Shown: positions 1 through 7,911 of the stretch, in pieces
Layout: each line of letters begins with the position of its first letter
How positions within the stretch are numbered: the first letter of the stretch is position 1
From: Streptomyces nojiriensis
GTDB taxonomy: Bacteria > Actinomycetota > Actinomycetes > Streptomycetales > Streptomycetaceae
NCBI RefSeq assembly: GCF_017639205.1
Contig: NZ_CP071139.1
Span: 1,550,001-1,614,000 of the forward strand
Direction: 5' to 3'
Length of the DNA stretch: 64,000 nucleotides
The notes under the pieces: model-generated
What the model saw: the letters and a program-made list of their open reading frames with translations, nothing else
Told to the model about the DNA's origin: nothing
Database searches by the model: none
Translations under genes and position numbers: made by a program

Positions 1-556
1 AGAGCACCGCGGAGTGGGTGTCGTAGCCCGGGGTGAAGTCCTCGAAGGTGATGCCGAGGAAGAGCGGGTTGTCGTACCGGGTGCGCTCCAGCTCGGCGAG
101 CCACTCGGGCCACACCATCTTGAGCACGACGGCTTCCAGGTTGCGGTCCAGGTTGCCGTTCTGGGTGTACATGGGGAAGACGACGAGGTGCTGGAGCCCG
201 TCGGCGCGCTCGGCGGCCGGGTGGAAGGCCAGCAGGGAGTCGAGGAAGTCCGGCACCTTGAAGTCGTCCGCGGCCCACTTGCGCAGGTCGGCGACGAGGG
301 CCCGGTGGTACGCGGCCCCGTGCGGGAGCAGCGGCGACAGCGTCTCCACCGCCGCGATGACGCGGTCCACCGCGGCCAGGACGGTGGCACGCCCGTGCGC
401 GCCCTCGACCTCGAAGTCGATGGAGCCGTCCTTGGCCTGCCAGGGCCGGATCTCCTCCACGGCGGCCTTGAGCTCGGGCCACGCGGGGTGGTCGACCACC
501 CGCGCTCCGGCGGTTATCACGGCGCCGCCGGTACCGGGCACAAGAGTTTCCGTCAT
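1..556 (-). CDS. DUF6421 family protein, 3' end cut by window edge
   Basis: The reading frame runs leftward out of the window from an ATG at 556, which is preceded by a strong GGAGGAAG ribosome site. About 185 residues are visible. They contain stretches I recognise from the Streptomyces DUF6421 family, such as EEIRPWQAKDGSIDF near residue 35, LLPHGAAYH near 85 and VVFPMYTQNGN near 130. No enzymatic motif, signal peptide or membrane segment is visible in this part. The function of the family is unknown to me, so none is assigned. The gene stands alone: the next gene on this strand ends at 792, and the 235 bases between them hold no coding frame and presumably its promoter. Confidence 0.8.
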   Translation of the reverse strand, partial: MTETLVPGTGGAVITAGARVVDHPAWPELKAAVEEIRPWQAKDGSIDFEVEGAHGRATVLAAVDRVIAAVETLSPLLPHGAAYHRALVADLRKWAADDFKVPDFLDSLLAFHPAAERADGLQHLVVFPMYTQNGNLDRNLEAVVLKMVWPEWLAELERTRYDNPLFLGITFEDFTPGYDTHSAVL

Positions 557-791
557 GTCACTTCCTCCACAGGAGAACCTCACGTATGGGCAGAGTATGC
601 GCGCGAGGCTCTCCCCCTCAAGAGGGAACTCGGGAAATTATCCTGCCTCACCCCCCATTTCACCGGAAGTCTTCCCGTTCGTTAGCGCGGAACCGACCAC
701 TCCGCCCAATTGCGCCAAGGATTCCTCGGCCTGAAGCCGCCCATCGGCCGCACCGGAGCGGGCGGGGCCCGGCGGGCGGCAGAGGCGCACA

Positions 792-1913
792 TCACACACC
801 CCGGAAGTGCGGAATGACCCTTTCGCCCCATTGCCTCAGCGTCTCCAGGCAGGCCTCCTGCTCCACGGTGCCCATCTGGATCAGGCACATGATCTCGTCG
901 GCGCCCGCCTCCCTCAGGCGCTCCACGTACGCGATGGCGTCGTCGGCGGTCCCGTAGGCGTGGTCTGCGTTGAAGGTGGCCGCCCCGGCCGGCCGGACCG
1001 GGATGTCCAGCTCGTGCAGCCGGGCCACCACCTGCTCGGCGGCCCTGCGCATCTCCGCGGCCTCGTCGGCGCCCGCCACCACGGCCTCGTCCGGGACACC
1101 GGCCCCGCCGTACCAGTGGCCGATGGACTGGGCGAAGAACCGCTGCCCGCGCGTGCCGATCCGGCGGGCCTCCTCCCGGTCGTCGAGCACGATGGTCGGG
1201 CACAGTACGGAGAAGTGGTCGTTGACCACGGTGGACACGAAGCGGCCCCCGTCCCGCCCGGCGATCGCCGCGTCGTAGACGGACCGCATCCGCGCGATGG
1301 ACTCGGGGCCGGCGAAACCCATCACCAGCGCCCCGATCCCCAGCTCGGCGGCCTGGACCAGGGTCTCGCCCCGGCTGCAGGCCAGGAACAGCGGCGGGTG
1401 CGGGGTCTGGCGCGGCCTCGGCAGGATCGGGTGCGGGTCGATGTCGATCAGCTCGCCGCGGTACTCCAGCTCCTCCTCCTGCCAGGCGCTGCCGATGATC
1501 CGCAGGGCTTCCTCGACCTCGGCCGCGGTGCGGTCCCGGTCCACGCCGCACAGGGAGGTCTCCTGCTCGGTGCCGCCGCGCCCGGCCCCGAGGTCCAGGC
1601 GCCCTCCCGAGAGCAGGTCGAGCATGGCGGCCCGCTCCGCGACCCGCACCGGATGGTTGAAGTTGAAGGGCATGCACACGACGCCGTGGCCGATGCGTAT
1701 GGTGCTGGTCTTGGCGGCGACCCAGCTGAGGAAGATCTCTGGGGCGCTCATGTGCGCGTACCACTTCAGCGAGTGGTGCTCGACCGCCCAGATCCGGTCG
1801 AATCCCATACGTTCGGCCAGCACGGCCTGCTCGACGCAGTCGCGGATGACCTGGTGCTCCCGCTCCACCGTCGGGTCGGCGAGCTGGGCCTCGAAGATGA
1901 CGGAGAATTTCAC
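792..1913 (-). CDS. LLM-class flavin-dependent oxidoreductase
   Basis: A 373-residue protein of the bacterial luciferase-like monooxygenase superfamily, expected to use reduced FMN or F420 in the cytoplasm. It begins VKFSVIFEAQL and shows the usual TIM-barrel landmarks: MGFDRIWAVEHHS near residue 40, IRIGHGVVCMPFNFNHPVRVAERAAMLD near 75 (read as two pieces), LSGGRLDLGAGRG near 105 and a C-terminal LRQWGERVIPHF. I chose the GTG at 1913 because a GGAGG site lies 7 bases upstream; an ATG at 1949 would add 12 unconserved residues. It is divergent from a PadR regulator with only 49 bases between starts, so that regulator probably controls it. The substrate cannot be read from the sequence. Confidence 0.85.
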   Translation of the reverse strand: MKFSVIFEAQLADPTVEREHQVIRDCVEQAVLAERMGFDRIWAVEHHSLKWYAHMSAPEIFLSWVAAKTSTIRIGHGVVCMPFNFNHPVRVAERAAMLDLLSGGRLDLGAGRGGTEQETSLCGVDRDRTAAEVEEALRIIGSAWQEEELEYRGELIDIDPHPILPRPRQTPHPPLFLACSRGETLVQAAELGIGALVMGFAGPESIARMRSVYDAAIAGRDGGRFVSTVVNDHFSVLCPTIVLDDREEARRIGTRGQRFFAQSIGHWYGGAGVPDEAVVAGADEAAEMRRAAEQVVARLHELDIPVRPAGAATFNADHAYGTADDAIAYVERLREAGADEIMCLIQMGTVEQEACLETLRQWGERVIPHFRGV

Positions 1914-1949
1914 GGTGCCTCCAGGGTTGGATCGCGTACCCGGTCTCAC

Positions 1950-1976
1950 TTCGATTCGAAATATGACTAGTAGTCA
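1950..1976. promoter_or_regulatory. Two inverted repeats between the divergent oxidoreductase and PadR genes
   Basis: Two short perfect dyads lie side by side: TTCGA-T-TCGAA at 1950-1960 and TGACTA-G-TAGTCA at 1964-1976. The second overlaps the ATG at 1963 of the PadR gene. Their place in the 49-base gap between the divergent genes makes them the obvious candidate operator. Binding by the PadR protein is inferred, not shown. Confidence 0.45.
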
Positions 1977-2589
1977 GGAGTCGAAGAAGCAAGAGCTGCC
2001 GCCGACCGCGTGGGCCGTTCTGGGTCTGCTCTCCTTCCCCGGCGAGCGGACCGGCTACGAACTGAAGAAGTGGGCGGACTCCTCCCTGCGCTTCTTCTAC
2101 TGGTCACCTGCGATCAGCCAGATCTACGCGGAGCTGCGCCGTCTGGAGGAACTGGGCTACGCGGCCTCCGTGCGCTCGGGACCCGAGGAGGCGCGGGCCA
2201 AGCGGCGCTACGCCATCACGGGGGCGGGACGCGAGGCGCTGGCCGGCTGGGCCGCCGACACCGGCGAGGCCGGGCCCCCCGTGCTCAAGCACGGCCTGCT
2301 GCTGCGGATCTGGCTGGGCCACCTGGCCGAGCCGGAGCGGCTGCGGGCGATGGTCGGCGAGCACCTGGAGCGCACCCGGGGCGAGCTGGCCGCCGTACGG
2401 GAGGCCATGGAGCACGCGAGCGGCGTACCGGAATGGACCTTCCCGACCCTCGCGCTGCGCTGGAGCGAGCGGCAGCACCTGGCCGAACTGGAGCTCGCCG
2501 AGGCCCTGCTCACCGACCTGGACGGGCTTGCCGGGGCCCCTGCGCACCCGGGCCGTCAAGCGGACGGGGACGCGCCCACGCCCGGGTGA
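1963..2589 (+). CDS. PadR-family transcriptional regulator
   Basis: A 208-residue protein with an N-terminal PadR winged helix (AWAVLGLLSFPGERTGYELKKW near residue 17, shown here as the family signature; then AISQIYAELRRLEELGYA near 52) and a C-terminal helical Vir-type dimerisation region. The ATG at 1963 has no ribosome site in front of it and lies inside an inverted repeat, so the message may be leaderless. It is divergent from the luciferase-like oxidoreductase and probably represses that gene and itself. The ligand is unknown. The C-terminal 20 residues are Gly/Pro/Asp-rich and look unstructured. Confidence 0.85.
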   Translation: MTSSQESKKQELPPTAWAVLGLLSFPGERTGYELKKWADSSLRFFYWSPAISQIYAELRRLEELGYAASVRSGPEEARAKRRYAITGAGREALAGWAADTGEAGPPVLKHGLLLRIWLGHLAEPERLRAMVGEHLERTRGELAAVREAMEHASGVPEWTFPTLALRWSERQHLAELELAEALLTDLDGLAGAPAHPGRQADGDAPTPG

Positions 2590-2779
2590 CACGACAGGCG
2601 CGGCACCGGTCCCGGTGGGGCGCACAACCCTGGCGGGAAGCGGCCGGGGCGCTCCTCCGGGGCCCTGCACGCCCGGTCCCTTCGCACCCGCGGCGCACTA
2701 GCATGCGACCTCATCACGCGCGGCCGGTCGGGACACCGAAGCCGTGCGGGGAGCCGCCGTCGACGGAAGCGAGAGAACC

Positions 2780-3472
2780 TTGACTTTCCTCACCATCGGT
2801 CACCGCGGGGTCATGGGTGTCGAACCGGAGAACACCCTGCGGTCGTACCTCCGAGCGGAACGCTGCGGCATGGACGTCATCGCTCTGGACCTGCGCCTGA
2901 GCAAGGACGGAGCCCTCGTCGCCGTGCACGACCCCGAGGTGGACCGGACGACCGACGGCTCGGGGGCCGTCGCCGATCTGACCCTGGCCGAACTGCGCGA
3001 GCTGGACGCCGGTCAGGGCGAGCACGTGCCGGTCCTGGAGGAGGTCCTGGACGCGGTCCGGGTGCCGCTCCAGGCCTTCGTCGCCGACGTGGCCACCGCC
3101 GCGGTGCTCGCGGGACTGATCCTGCGCCACGATCTGACCTCCCGGGTGGAGGTGGCCTCCACCGGGGAGGCGGTGCTCGCCGAGACGGCCCGGCTGGTGC
3201 CGGGCGTACGCACCGTCCTGCACGCGGCCTCCCCCGTCGGCGAGGCCGGGTCCGTCGTGGACCGGGCACTGGCCGTGGGCGCCGCCACGATCGCCGTGGA
3301 CATCCACCGGCTCAGCCTGGAGACCGTGGACTCGGCGCACGCCGCGGGTCTGCGCGTGACGGGCCGGGCGGTCGACACCCTGGACCTGTTGCGGCTCGCG
3401 CGGGCGCTCGGACTGGACGGCGCGGCCACGGACTTCCCGGAGATCCGCAGCACCGGCCGGTTCACGGCCTAG
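2780..3472 (+). CDS. Glycerophosphodiester phosphodiesterase-fold protein lacking catalytic residues
   Basis: A 230-residue GDPD TIM-barrel protein. Family motifs are plain: HRG at residues 8-10, PENT at 16-19, LSKDG at 40-44, HD at 50-51, DRTTDGSG. However, three residues needed for catalysis in known enzymes are replaced. The metal-binding Glu of the E-x-D motif is Ala35, and in the E-I-K motif the Glu is Phe100 and the Lys is Ala102. The two histidines and Asp37 remain. It is therefore probably not an active phosphodiesterase. The TTG at 2780 is chosen because the family starts right at this point; an in-frame GTG at 2744 is possible. The TAG stop codon lies inside the target duplication of a MITE. 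Confidence 0.8.
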   Translation: MTFLTIGHRGVMGVEPENTLRSYLRAERCGMDVIALDLRLSKDGALVAVHDPEVDRTTDGSGAVADLTLAELRELDAGQGEHVPVLEEVLDAVRVPLQAFVADVATAAVLAGLILRHDLTSRVEVASTGEAVLAETARLVPGVRTVLHAASPVGEAGSVVDRALAVGAATIAVDIHRLSLETVDSAHAAGLRVTGRAVDTLDLLRLARALGLDGAATDFPEIRSTGRFTA

Positions 3473-3648
3473 GCCGTGTCCGCAAAGTCCCGCCTGCCCC
3501 GCGACGCCTGGCACCGCACCTCGCCGCGTTGTCCGGCCGCCCGAGTACGTCCAGTACACGGGCGGCCCTCCGCCTTGCGATGCACGGCACCAGACGCCGT
3601 GGGGCCCGCCCTCCGGGCGGCCGGCGCTACTTTGCGGACACGGCCTAG
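3469..3648. mobile_element. Non-autonomous MITE-like element with 17-bp terminal inverted repeats
   Basis: The 17-base sequence GGCCGTGTCCGCAAAGT at 3472-3488 is repeated inverted and without mismatch at 3629-3645. Each end sits in a CTAG tetranucleotide (3469-3472 and 3645-3648), consistent with a short target duplication. The 180-bp element holds no credible gene. Its interior carries further hairpins, for example GGCCGCCCG...CGGGCGGCC around 3535-3565. It resembles the MITEs related to IS5-type elements that are scattered through Streptomyces genomes. It has landed exactly on the stop codon of the preceding gene and kept a TAG there. Confidence 0.8.
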
Positions 3649-3696
3649 GAGTTGTCCCTCCGATCTTGAAATCGAGCCTTCCTGCCCTCTTCGACT

Positions 3697-4063
3697 ATGA
3701 TCGCCGCGATGAGCGGAGAGGGCATGAAGGACGTTTTCGATCTGACGGGAACACCACCGCAGGGCTGGATGCACGCCCTCTTCTTCATCGGGCCGTACGC
3801 CGATGACGTCGGCCGGTGTGTGCCCGGCCCGCCTGCACCGGCGGCCATTGCGGTCCCGCTTCCGGAGGGGGGGCGAGTTCGTGTACCGGTTGGTGACGGT
3901 CGGCTCGTGGTCCGCGCCGGACGACCCGATCGCCCTTTACGACGACACCGGCCCAGTGCCCCCGCCGCCCCTGTCAGAGCTGGAGAAGTCCTGGCTCGGT
4001 CGCCGTGCCGAGCGGCAGGCCGAGCTTGCCGAGGTGGCCCGCCCGCAGCCGGACGACCGGTGA
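3697..4063 (+). pseudogene. Frameshifted small hypothetical gene
   Basis: Coding signal starts at an ATG at 3697 (peptide ...MKDVFDLTGTPPQGWMHALFF) and continues after about 170 bases in another frame (FVYRLVTVGSWSAPDDPIAL... to a stop at 4063). The two halves join well if one G is removed from the run of seven G around 3867-3874, which gives ...PLPEGGEFVYRL. I therefore read it as one protein of about 120 residues broken by a one-base insertion. I do not recognise the family. It follows directly after the MITE and the catalytically degenerate GDPD gene. A sequencing error in the G run is the alternative. Confidence 0.55.
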
Positions 4064-4196
4064 CGCACCTGAGCGAGCTTCACCCGCTGCGCGCTTCAGA
4101 GCCCGCCACCCGCACCGGCTGATGCACCGCTAACGGCGGGGCGGAGCCCGGGGACGCCCCGGAGCGGTCCCGTCCCGGTGTTCACCTCTCGATCGC

Positions 4197-4736
4197 TCAG
4201 AGCGACTTGACCAGCAGCTCGAAGGAGAGGTCGTCGCGGAGCGGGACGCCGAAGCGCTCGTCACCGTAGGGGAAGGGGCTCATCTCGCCGGTGCGCCGGT
4301 AGCCGCGGCGCACGTAGTAGGCGATGAGCTCCTCCCGTACGTGCACCACCGTCATCCGCATCTCCTTGGCGCCCCACGTCTCGCGGGCGCGGCGCTCGGC
4401 CTCGGCCAGGATCTCCTTGCCGAGGCCCGCGCCCTGGAGGCCGGGGCGGACGGCGAACATCCCGAAGTAGACGTGGTCGTCCCGGTGTTCCAGCTGGCAG
4501 CAGGCGACGAGCTCGCCCGCGCGCTCGACGACGAGCAGGACCCCGTCCGGGGCGGCGATGACGGCGCGGACCCCGTCCGGGTCGGTGCGCTGCCCGTCCA
4601 GGTAGTCGGCCTCGGTGGTCCAGCCGGCCCGGCTCGCGTCCCCGCGGTAGGCGGACTCGACGAGTTCCACCAGTTCCGGCACGTCCGTCTCGACGGCGCT
4701 TCGGAAACTCAGGGCGGCGTGCTGGGCGGTCGACAT
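4197..4736 (-). CDS. GNAT family N-acetyltransferase
   Basis: A 179-residue acetyltransferase of the GNAT fold, which transfers acetyl from acetyl-CoA to an amine. The acetyl-CoA binding motif A is visible as MFAVRPGLQGAGLGKEILAEA near residues 93-113, with VYFGMF as the preceding strand and a C-terminal YYVRRGYRRTGE. The ATG at 4736 has ACGGAG upstream. It stands alone between short intergenic gaps. The acceptor substrate cannot be predicted. Confidence 0.85.
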   Translation of the reverse strand: MSTAQHAALSFRSAVETDVPELVELVESAYRGDASRAGWTTEADYLDGQRTDPDGVRAVIAAPDGVLLVVERAGELVACCQLEHRDDHVYFGMFAVRPGLQGAGLGKEILAEAERRARETWGAKEMRMTVVHVREELIAYYVRRGYRRTGEMSPFPYGDERFGVPLRDDLSFELLVKSL

Positions 4737-4866
4737 CGGGCGCTCCGTTCAGTGCGGCGGCATATGACATGCCTGGAAGGCAGGGAGAGCGTATCCCGGA
4801 GCCGCGTGAGGGTGCTGTGAGAGGGGCATCTCTCCCCGTGACGCCGACGAACCGGGAGGTTCCGCC

Positions 4867-5418
4867 GTGCACGGTTCCGCCGCTTCCCTCGCCACCTCCG
4901 TCTCCTCCTGGCTGCTCGTGCTGCTGTGCGCGGTGAGCGGCGCGTACTGCCTGCGGCGGGCACGGGGGTCGGGCGGCGGCGCCGCGGAGGCGGTGATGGG
5001 ATTCGGGATGGCCCTGATGGCCGTGCCCCTCGGCGGGCACGGTGACGGGTGGCGGGCCCCCGTACTGGGGGTGGTCTTCTGCGGCGCGGCCCTGCATTCC
5101 CTGTGGCTGCTGCGGGGCGGACCGCACCACGCGCACCACCTGGTGGGCTCGTTGACGATGGTCTACATGGTCCTGATGGCCGGACCCGGGTCGGAGCACG
5201 GGCAGGGACACTCCCAGGCGGCCGGGCCGCCCCTGCTGACGGGCGCGCTGCTCCTCTACTACGCCGGGTACGTAATGCTCGGCGGAACCCGGCTGATCAC
5301 CGCGGGCGACGCCGTCTCCCCGCGGTCGGCCGCCGGCCCGGGTGGTCCCGCCGTACTCGTCCGCGCCTGCCGACTCGCCATGGGAATGGGGATGTTGGCC
5401 ATGCTGCTGACGATGTGA
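4867..5418 (+). CDS. DUF5134 family membrane protein
   Basis: A 183-residue integral membrane protein with about five hydrophobic segments (residues 11-28, 39-56, 60-78, 88-104, 118-136) and a final one near 163-181. It has Met- and His-rich stretches (GPHHAHHLVGSLTMVYMVLM) like the DUF5134 proteins that often accompany copper or periplasmic functions in actinobacteria. The GTG at 4867 follows a GGGAGG site. It is followed after 81 bases by an M56-type metallopeptidase gene on the same strand, a pairing I recall from other Streptomyces, where the two sit near copper genes. The function itself is unknown. Confidence 0.75.
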   Translation: MHGSAASLATSVSSWLLVLLCAVSGAYCLRRARGSGGGAAEAVMGFGMALMAVPLGGHGDGWRAPVLGVVFCGAALHSLWLLRGGPHHAHHLVGSLTMVYMVLMAGPGSEHGQGHSQAAGPPLLTGALLLYYAGYVMLGGTRLITAGDAVSPRSAAGPGGPAVLVRACRLAMGMGMLAMLLTM

Positions 5419-5499
5419 CGGCGCCGGCGGACGTGTCCTGCGTCACCAATGGCCCGCGGACGTACCCGCAGGTAGTCCCTCGCTCATAGGCTGGCGGCC

Positions 5500-6438
5500 A
5501 TGATGGTCCCCGCCGTTCTCCTGTTGCTCGGCGCCCTGACCGCGGTGCTCGCCCCCCGTCTGCTGGCCCGGGCCCGATGGCCCGAGCGTGAGCCGGTCGT
5601 CGCCCTGTGGGTGTGGCAGTGCGTGGTCGGTGCCGTGCTCCTGTGCTTCGGGCTGTCGATGCTGCTGAGCTCGGCGGCCGCCTGGCAGGAGGTCCGGGGC
5701 CGGCTGTTCGCCTCCGCCCCGCACGGGGTGGCCGACGCCTACGCCCTGGGGGCGGCCGGCGGGACCTGGGCCGCCGTCACCGCGCTCGCGCTGGCGGGCG
5801 GCGGGCTGTGGACCGGGGCGATGCTGACCGGCGAGGTGCTGCGCGCGCGGGCCCGACGACGTGCGCAGGGCAGCGAACTGCTGGTACGGGCCCCGCTGCT
5901 GCCCGGGGAGGACCCGGCGGGCGCACGGCTCGTCGTCCTGGAGGCTCCCCGGCCGGACGCCTGGTGGCTCCCGGGAGCCGCCCCGCAGCTGGTGATCACG
6001 ACGGCGGCGCTGGCCCGGCTGAAGGGCAGCCAGCTGGACGCGGTGCTGGCGCACGAGCAGGGGCACGCGGCGGCCCGGCACGACTGGCTGCTGCACTGTT
6101 CGCGGGCGCTGGCCCGGGGCTTCCCGCAGGTTCCGGTCTTCGCGGCGTTCGAGGCGGAGATGCACCGGCTGGTGGAGATGGCCGCCGACGATGTGGCCTC
6201 GCGGCGGTACGGGCGGCTGACGATCGCGCTGGCCCTGGTAGGACTCAACGAGGACCGGGGGGTGTTCGCGGCCTCCTCGCCCGAGCACGCGCACGTTCCG
6301 CAGCGGGTGCGCAGGCTGCTGTCGGCGGCGCCCCGGCTCTCCCCCGGCCGCCGGCTGCGGCTGACGGCGCTGGCCACGCTGGTCCCGGCGATACCCCTGC
6401 TGGTGGCCTTCGTACCGGGGCTGAGCGCCCTGGCGTAG
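5500..6438 (+). CDS. M56 family (BlaR1-like) membrane zinc metallopeptidase
   Basis: A 312-residue membrane protein with hydrophobic helices at both ends (residues 1-20, 34-58, 84-108, 286-308). Between them is a cytoplasmic zinc protease domain with the HEXXH signature as HEQGH at residues 185-189 and a downstream EMAADD that supplies the third ligand. It belongs to the M56 group that includes BlaR1 and MecR1 but has no penicillin-binding sensor domain. Two in-frame ATGs (5500, 5503) are equally possible starts. No BlaI-type repressor gene lies beside it, so its partner is unclear. Confidence 0.85.
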   Translation: MMVPAVLLLLGALTAVLAPRLLARARWPEREPVVALWVWQCVVGAVLLCFGLSMLLSSAAAWQEVRGRLFASAPHGVADAYALGAAGGTWAAVTALALAGGGLWTGAMLTGEVLRARARRRAQGSELLVRAPLLPGEDPAGARLVVLEAPRPDAWWLPGAAPQLVITTAALARLKGSQLDAVLAHEQGHAAARHDWLLHCSRALARGFPQVPVFAAFEAEMHRLVEMAADDVASRRYGRLTIALALVGLNEDRGVFAASSPEHAHVPQRVRRLLSAAPRLSPGRRLRLTALATLVPAIPLLVAFVPGLSALA

Positions 6439-6496
6439 GCCGTCCGCCCGGCGCTGCCGGGCGCCGGGCCGCAGGCGGCGGTGCGAGGATCCCGTT

Positions 6497-7150
6497 ATGC
6501 GGAACGATCACTTGCGGTGGACGGGCATCGGCTGCGCCCTGCTCGGAGCGGTCCTGACGGCGCTGGTGGTCGCGCAGTGGCGGCCGCTGCTCGCCTACGA
6601 CGAGCGGGTCGCACAGGATCTCCACGCCCACGCCGTCACCCACCCCGGGGTCACGCACCTGATGCGGGTGCTCAGCGACCGGGTGTGGGACCCCTGGACC
6701 ATGCGGGCGCTGGCCGCGGTCGCCTGCGTGCTGTTGTGGTGGCGGGGCGACCGGGGGCGGGCCCTGCGCGTGGCCCTGGTGACGCTGGTGGCATCGGCGC
6801 TGCAGCAGGGGCTGAAGGCGCTGGTGGGGCGGGAGCGTCCGGTGTGGCCGGATCCGGTGGACTCGGCGCAGTACGCGTCCTACCCGTCCGGCCACGCCAT
6901 GACGGCGACGGTGGTGTGCGGACTGCTCCTGTGGCTGCTCCCCCGCCCGGGCCGGGTGCCGGTCCCCTGGCGGGTGGCCGCCTGGGCGGTGGCCGTCGTC
7001 TCGGTGCTCGGGGTCGGCTTCACCCGCGTGTACCTCGGGGTGCACTGGCCGTCGGACGTGCTGGCGGGCTGGCTCCTGGGCGTGGCCCTGGTGGCTCTCG
7101 CGACGTCCGTGCCCGTCCGCGAACGCGGCGGCGACCCGGTGGAACGGTGA
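6497..7150 (+). CDS. PAP2-superfamily membrane phosphatase
   Basis: A 217-residue membrane phosphatase of the PAP2 / undecaprenyl-pyrophosphate phosphatase superfamily. The three-part active site is complete: KALVGRERP near residue 115, PSGHA near 134 and RVYLGVHWPSD near 177. There are about six hydrophobic segments. It would act at the outer face of the membrane on a lipid phosphate or pyrophosphate; the lipid cannot be named. It is co-directional with the metallopeptidase gene, 58 bases downstream of it. Confidence 0.9.
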   Translation: MRNDHLRWTGIGCALLGAVLTALVVAQWRPLLAYDERVAQDLHAHAVTHPGVTHLMRVLSDRVWDPWTMRALAAVACVLLWWRGDRGRALRVALVTLVASALQQGLKALVGRERPVWPDPVDSAQYASYPSGHAMTATVVCGLLLWLLPRPGRVPVPWRVAAWAVAVVSVLGVGFTRVYLGVHWPSDVLAGWLLGVALVALATSVPVRERGGDPVER

Positions 7151-7252
7151 GGGTACGGCGTGCCTGCCCTGGATGATCCCCCGTGTCACCCAGAGCAGGC
7201 GACCCCGTGCGCTGAGTATATTGGCCAGGAGCCAGTCAACGCAGGAGTAAGC

Positions 7253-7891
7253 ATGTCCCCGCGCAGCGCATCGGTCAATGAAGAATTGCGCAGGCGTTCC
7301 CGGGAGCGCCTGCTGCAGTCCACGGTCGAACTCGTGGCCGAGCGCGGCTACGAGGCCACGACGCTCGGCGACATCGCCGACCGGGCGGGCGCGGCACGCG
7401 GCCTGGTCTCGTACTACTTCCCGGGCAAAAGGCAGTTGCTGCAGTCCGCGGTGCACCGGCTGATGCACCTCACCCTGTACGCCGCGCTGGAGCGGGAGCC
7501 CCACAGCGAGTGCGGGCGCGAGCGGCTCGCGCGTGCCGTCGACGCGGTCCTGGGGCTCGCCCGGGACGAACCCCTGCTGATGCGCACGCACATGGCGGGC
7601 ATCCTCACGGCCGAGGGTTTCGTGCAGTGCCCCGAGCAGCAACGGCTGGCGGAGCTGCTGCGGGACACCGTCGTCCGGTACGGGTCGGCGGACCCGGACG
7701 CGGACTACCCGCTGCTGCGGGCCCAGCTGATGGGCGCGGTCGTGGCGATCCTGCTGCCCGGCGCCCCGATGCCGGCACAGCGGCTGCGGGCGGAGCTGTT
7801 CCAGCGCTACGGGCTGGACTGGGAGCTCGGCGTTCCGCCGGACGGCGGGCCGCCCGGCGGAACGCTTCCCTCACATCCGTCGCACCCGTAG
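7253..7891 (+). CDS. TetR-family transcriptional regulator
   Basis: A 212-residue repressor-type protein. The TetR helix-turn-helix is at residues 16-60 (LLQSTVELVAERGYEATTLGD, then IADRAGAARGLVSYYF), followed by an all-helical ligand domain. The ATG at 7253 has GCAGGAG 8 bases upstream and replaces a longer GTG start at 7160. The upstream sequence GAGTATATTGG could be part of its promoter. Its neighbours give no clear target. Its end is 20 bases from the end of the convergent LVIVD-protein gene. Confidence 0.85.
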   Translation: MSPRSASVNEELRRRSRERLLQSTVELVAERGYEATTLGDIADRAGAARGLVSYYFPGKRQLLQSAVHRLMHLTLYAALEREPHSECGRERLARAVDAVLGLARDEPLLMRTHMAGILTAEGFVQCPEQQRLAELLRDTVVRYGSADPDADYPLLRAQLMGAVVAILLPGAPMPAQRLRAELFQRYGLDWELGVPPDGGPPGGTLPSHPSHP

Positions 7892-7911
7892 CACCCTTCG
7901 TACCCCTGAGG

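Noticed and set aside
3469..3774. Short open frames inside and across the MITE
   Set aside because: They have no family features, and they follow from the inverted structure of the element.
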